Source: Paracoccaceae bacterium
GTDB lineage: Bacteria > Pseudomonadota > Alphaproteobacteria > Rhodobacterales > Rhodobacteraceae
Assembly (NCBI GenBank): GCA_007131465.1
Contig: SLQN01000466.1
Coordinates: 1-8,894 of the forward strand
Length of the DNA stretch: 8,894 nt
Direction: 5' to 3'
Part shown: positions 7,205 through 8,894 of the stretch, piece after piece
Layout of the letters: the number at the start of each line of letters is the position of its first letter
Numbering within the stretch: position 1 is the first letter of the stretch
Program-made: the position numbers and the translations under genes
Notes under the pieces: generated by a model
What the model was told of the DNA's origin: nothing
Seen by the model: the letters and a program-made list of their open reading frames with translations, nothing else
Databases searched by the model: none

Positions 7205-8092
7205 ATGCGCAACATCGCTTGGGTGATTTGTCTGACGGCGGGCCTTGCGACCCCAGTTATGGCTCAGATCAACGGGCCAGCCCCGGCCGAACTGCCCCCT
7301 GCCAGTTTCGAGGGGCGTGAATATGTGGACAGCCGCGGCTGCGCCTTCCTGCGCTCGACCTTCGGCGGTGAAGTGACATGGATTCCGCGCTATGGGCCGG
7401 ACCGTCAGCCCATCTGTGGTGCCGAGCCGACAGTCATCGCGCAGGACACCCCAGAGGACGCGGCCCCACCCGCCGAGCCTGTGGAAACTGCGCAGGAGGC
7501 CACATTCGCCCCGACGGTTGCTCCGACACCGGCCCCGACAACCACGCCGACAACCACGCCGACAACCACCCCGATCCGCCCGGTTCCCCAGCCCGTCGCC
7601 GCGCCTGCGCCGCGCCGTGCGGCCGCCCAGCCACGCCGCGCCCCGGCCTTGCCGCGTGCGGATGCAAGCGGGCGGCATCCGTCCTGCCCGGCCAGCGCGC
7701 CCTTCGGCCAGCTTGTCGATACCACGCTGGGACGTCCGCTTGTGCGCTGCGTGACCAGCCCGGCATTGTTCCTGTCGCCCATCCACACGGGCGCGGGCCA
7801 TGATCCACATGCGCCCATCGCCCTGCCGGATGGCAGCCACGCACGCCCGACCGCGCGCGCGGCCCCTGCGGCGCGGGCCGGGGCGACAGTGCAGGTCGGC
7901 AGCTTTGCCGTGCCTGCCAATGCAACCCGGCTGCGCGCACGCTTGCAACATGCAGGTCTGCCCGCCCGCATCCACAGCGCGCGCGGGTTGCATGTGGTGA
8001 CAGTCGGCCCCTTCGCTGCGGGGTCCAGCGCCCATTCTGCGCTATCGCAGGTGCGGCGCATGGGCTTTTCGGATGCGTTCCTGCGCCGCTAG
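7205..8092 (+). CDS. Exported SPOR-domain protein, 295 aa
   Basis: This is probably a periplasmic cell-envelope protein that binds peptidoglycan. Residues 1-20 form a signal peptide, with a short basic start, a hydrophobic core, and likely cleavage after PVMA before Gln21. Residues 35-75 form a small Cys-containing module (EYVDSRGCAFLRS to QPICG) of a kind I associate with Rhodobacterales SPOR proteins. Residues 76-157 are Pro/Ala/Thr-rich and include three PTTT repeats at 111-122, a likely flexible spacer. A second Cys pair lies at 161 and 182. The four mature cysteines (46, 71, 161, 182) could form two disulfides. Residues 226-295 are a SPOR domain (VQVGSFAVPANATRLRARL, then HVVTVGPF), which in characterised members binds denuded septal glycan. 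Exact role is unknown; a part in division or envelope maintenance is inference. It follows upp by 79 bases and converges on the phosphatase gene. Confidence 0.85.
   Translation: MRNIAWVICLTAGLATPVMAQINGPAPAELPPASFEGREYVDSRGCAFLRSTFGGEVTWIPRYGPDRQPICGAEPTVIAQDTPEDAAPPAEPVETAQEATFAPTVAPTPAPTTTPTTTPTTTPIRPVPQPVAAPAPRRAAAQPRRAPALPRADASGRHPSCPASAPFGQLVDTTLGRPLVRCVTSPALFLSPIHTGAGHDPHAPIALPDGSHARPTARAAPAARAGATVQVGSFAVPANATRLRARLQHAGLPARIHSARGLHVVTVGPFAAGSSAHSALSQVRRMGFSDAFLRR
7535..7570 (+). repeat. Three tandem copies of a 12-base repeat inside the SPOR gene
   Basis: CCGACAACCACG is repeated at 7535-7546, 7547-7558 and 7559-7570, the last copy ending in C. The unit is in frame and encodes Pro-Thr-Thr-Thr. 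Copy number changes would lengthen or shorten the linker by four residues without a frameshift. Confidence 0.9.
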
Positions 8093-8116
8093 GCCCGGTC
8101 AGGGGCGGCTACGCAG
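8081..8116. terminator. Possible hairpin across the convergent stop codons
   Basis: CTGC-GCCGC (8081-8089) can pair with GCGGC (8105-8109) and GCAG (8113-8116), leaving a three-base bulge (TAC) and a 15-base loop over the junction. The stem is GC-rich but there is no T-run on either side, so a classical intrinsic terminator is unlikely. It is listed because the 6-base gap leaves no other room for one. Confidence 0.2.
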
Positions 8117-8890
8117 AACCGTCGTCAGACTGTCGAAAATCGCGGAATTCGCGGCAATGATCTCGCCGCGCTCCAGAATATTGGTGTCGGGGCGGATCGG
8201 GGCAACAAAGCCCCCGGCCTCGCGCACCAGAAGCATGCCTGCGGCGATGTCCCAGGGGTGCACTTCGCGTTCCCAGAACCCGTCATACCGCCCTGCCGCC
8301 ACATAGGCCAGATCCAGCGCCGCCGACCCCCAGCGCCGCACGCCCGCGCTGACAGGCATCAGTTGCGCCAGATCGTGCAGCATGGCGGGCAGGGTCTTCT
8401 TGGTGGCATAGGGGATGCCGGTGGCAAAGATGCATTCGGTCATGACTGCGCGGTTCGACACCCGCATCCGGCGGTCATTCATGAAACACCCGAGGCCCTT
8501 TTCAGCGAAATAGAGTTCATCCTTGGCCGGGTCATAGACGACGGCGGCCACGATCTCGCCCTTGAATTCCAGCGCGATGGAGACGGCCCAATGCGGCAGC
8601 CCGTGCAGGAAATTCGTGGTCCCGTCGAGGGGATCGACGATCCAGCGGCGTGTCGGGTCCTTGCCCTCCACCGGGTCCGATTCCTCGCCCAGCCAGCCAT
8701 AGTTGGGGCGGGCGTCCATCAGCATCTCGCGGATGATCTTTTCCGACGCGATATCGGCGCGGGACACGAAATCGCCTGCGGATTTGGAGGACACCTGAAG
8801 GTTCTCGACCTCGCGGAAATCCTTGACCAGCGACCGGCCCGCCTTGCGCGCGGCGTTGATCATGATGTTGAGGTTGGCCGAGAGTTGCAT
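8099..8890 (-). CDS. suhB: Inositol-1-monophosphatase family protein (SuhB-like), 263 aa
   Basis: This is a magnesium-dependent, lithium-sensitive-type phosphatase fold. Family members hydrolyse inositol-1-phosphate and related sugar or nucleotide phosphates. Metal-binding motifs are complete: Glu69-Glu70 in GEES, Asp86 and Asp89 in the signature WIVDPLDGTTNF (83-94), and Asp214 in HPWDIAAG (211-218). GSAALDLAYVAAGR at 188-201 is the second conserved region. The length of 263 is normal. The start at 8890 gives MQLSANLNIMINAARKAGR, which matches the typical alphaproteobacterial N-terminus. Only four bases lie upstream in the window, so its ribosome site cannot be judged. In E. coli SuhB also acts in rRNA antitermination; whether this protein does so cannot be told. 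The true substrate is uncertain. It converges on the SPOR gene with six bases between stops. Confidence 0.9.
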   Translation of the reverse strand: MQLSANLNIMINAARKAGRSLVKDFREVENLQVSSKSAGDFVSRADIASEKIIREMLMDARPNYGWLGEESDPVEGKDPTRRWIVDPLDGTTNFLHGLPHWAVSIALEFKGEIVAAVVYDPAKDELYFAEKGLGCFMNDRRMRVSNRAVMTECIFATGIPYATKKTLPAMLHDLAQLMPVSAGVRRWGSAALDLAYVAAGRYDGFWEREVHPWDIAAGMLLVREAGGFVAPIRPDTNILERGEIIAANSAIFDSLTTVLRSRP

Positions 8891-8894
8891 GGGG

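Noticed and set aside
7199..7207. GTG at 7199 as the SPOR protein start
   Set aside because: The G-run abuts it and cannot serve as its ribosome site. The ATG at 7205 has good spacing and an equally good signal peptide.
7535..7570. Tandem repeat considered as a CRISPR-like or regulatory array
   Set aside because: The units are 12 bases, contiguous without spacers, in frame and coding for a Pro-Thr linker.
7034..8035. A 333-codon minus-strand open frame across the upp end and the SPOR gene
   Set aside because: Its translation is low-complexity Arg/Gly/Ala-rich with no recognisable domain. The plus-strand frame has a signal peptide and a SPOR domain, so this is a high-GC antisense shadow.

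Overview
The window reads as a chromosomal segment of a high-GC alphaproteobacterium, most likely Rhodobacterales (Rhodobacter/Roseobacter relatives). This rests on gene content and protein flavour: a propionate-type acyl-CoA synthetase (PrpE), a malic enzyme fused to a phosphotransacetylase-like domain (MaeB), the compact cdd-deoB-add-upp nucleoside block, a Cys-containing SPOR protein and a SuhB-type phosphatase. No phage, insertion sequence, CRISPR, tRNA, rRNA or toxin/defence gene is visible. All genes look intact except prpE, which is cut by the left edge.

Layout, left to right. Bases 1-1279 (minus) hold the first 426 codons of prpE. Bases 1280-1477 are an AT-rich prpE leader with a dense cluster of TTGCAA words. 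Bases 1478-3754 (minus) are maeB. Bases 3755-3915 are a divergent intergenic region. Bases 3916-7125 (plus) are an overlapping four-gene operon, cdd-deoB-add-upp. Bases 7205-8092 (plus) encode an exported SPOR-domain protein. Bases 8099-8890 (minus) encode an inositol-monophosphatase-family enzyme that converges on the SPOR gene with only 6 bases between the stop codons. No gene-free stretch exceeds 200 bases.

Functionally there are two themes. The minus-strand pair suits growth on short-chain fatty acids: PrpE activates propionate, and MaeB converts malate to pyruvate, as is needed when propionyl-CoA carbon enters the TCA cycle. The plus-strand operon salvages nucleosides: Cdd and Add deaminate cytidine and adenosine, DeoB converts pentose-1-phosphate to pentose-5-phosphate, and Upp converts uracil to UMP. 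A nucleoside phosphorylase, which must link these steps, is absent from the block.

The region is mostly ordinary housekeeping metabolism and I see no novel system. The signal most worth following is regulatory. Five exact or near-exact TTGCAA sites precede prpE, with a sixth weaker match. The motif resembles the TTTGCAAA-type sites I recall for ScfR/PccR/RamB regulators of short-chain acyl-CoA metabolism. One 11-base word containing it recurs in the region upstream of maeB.
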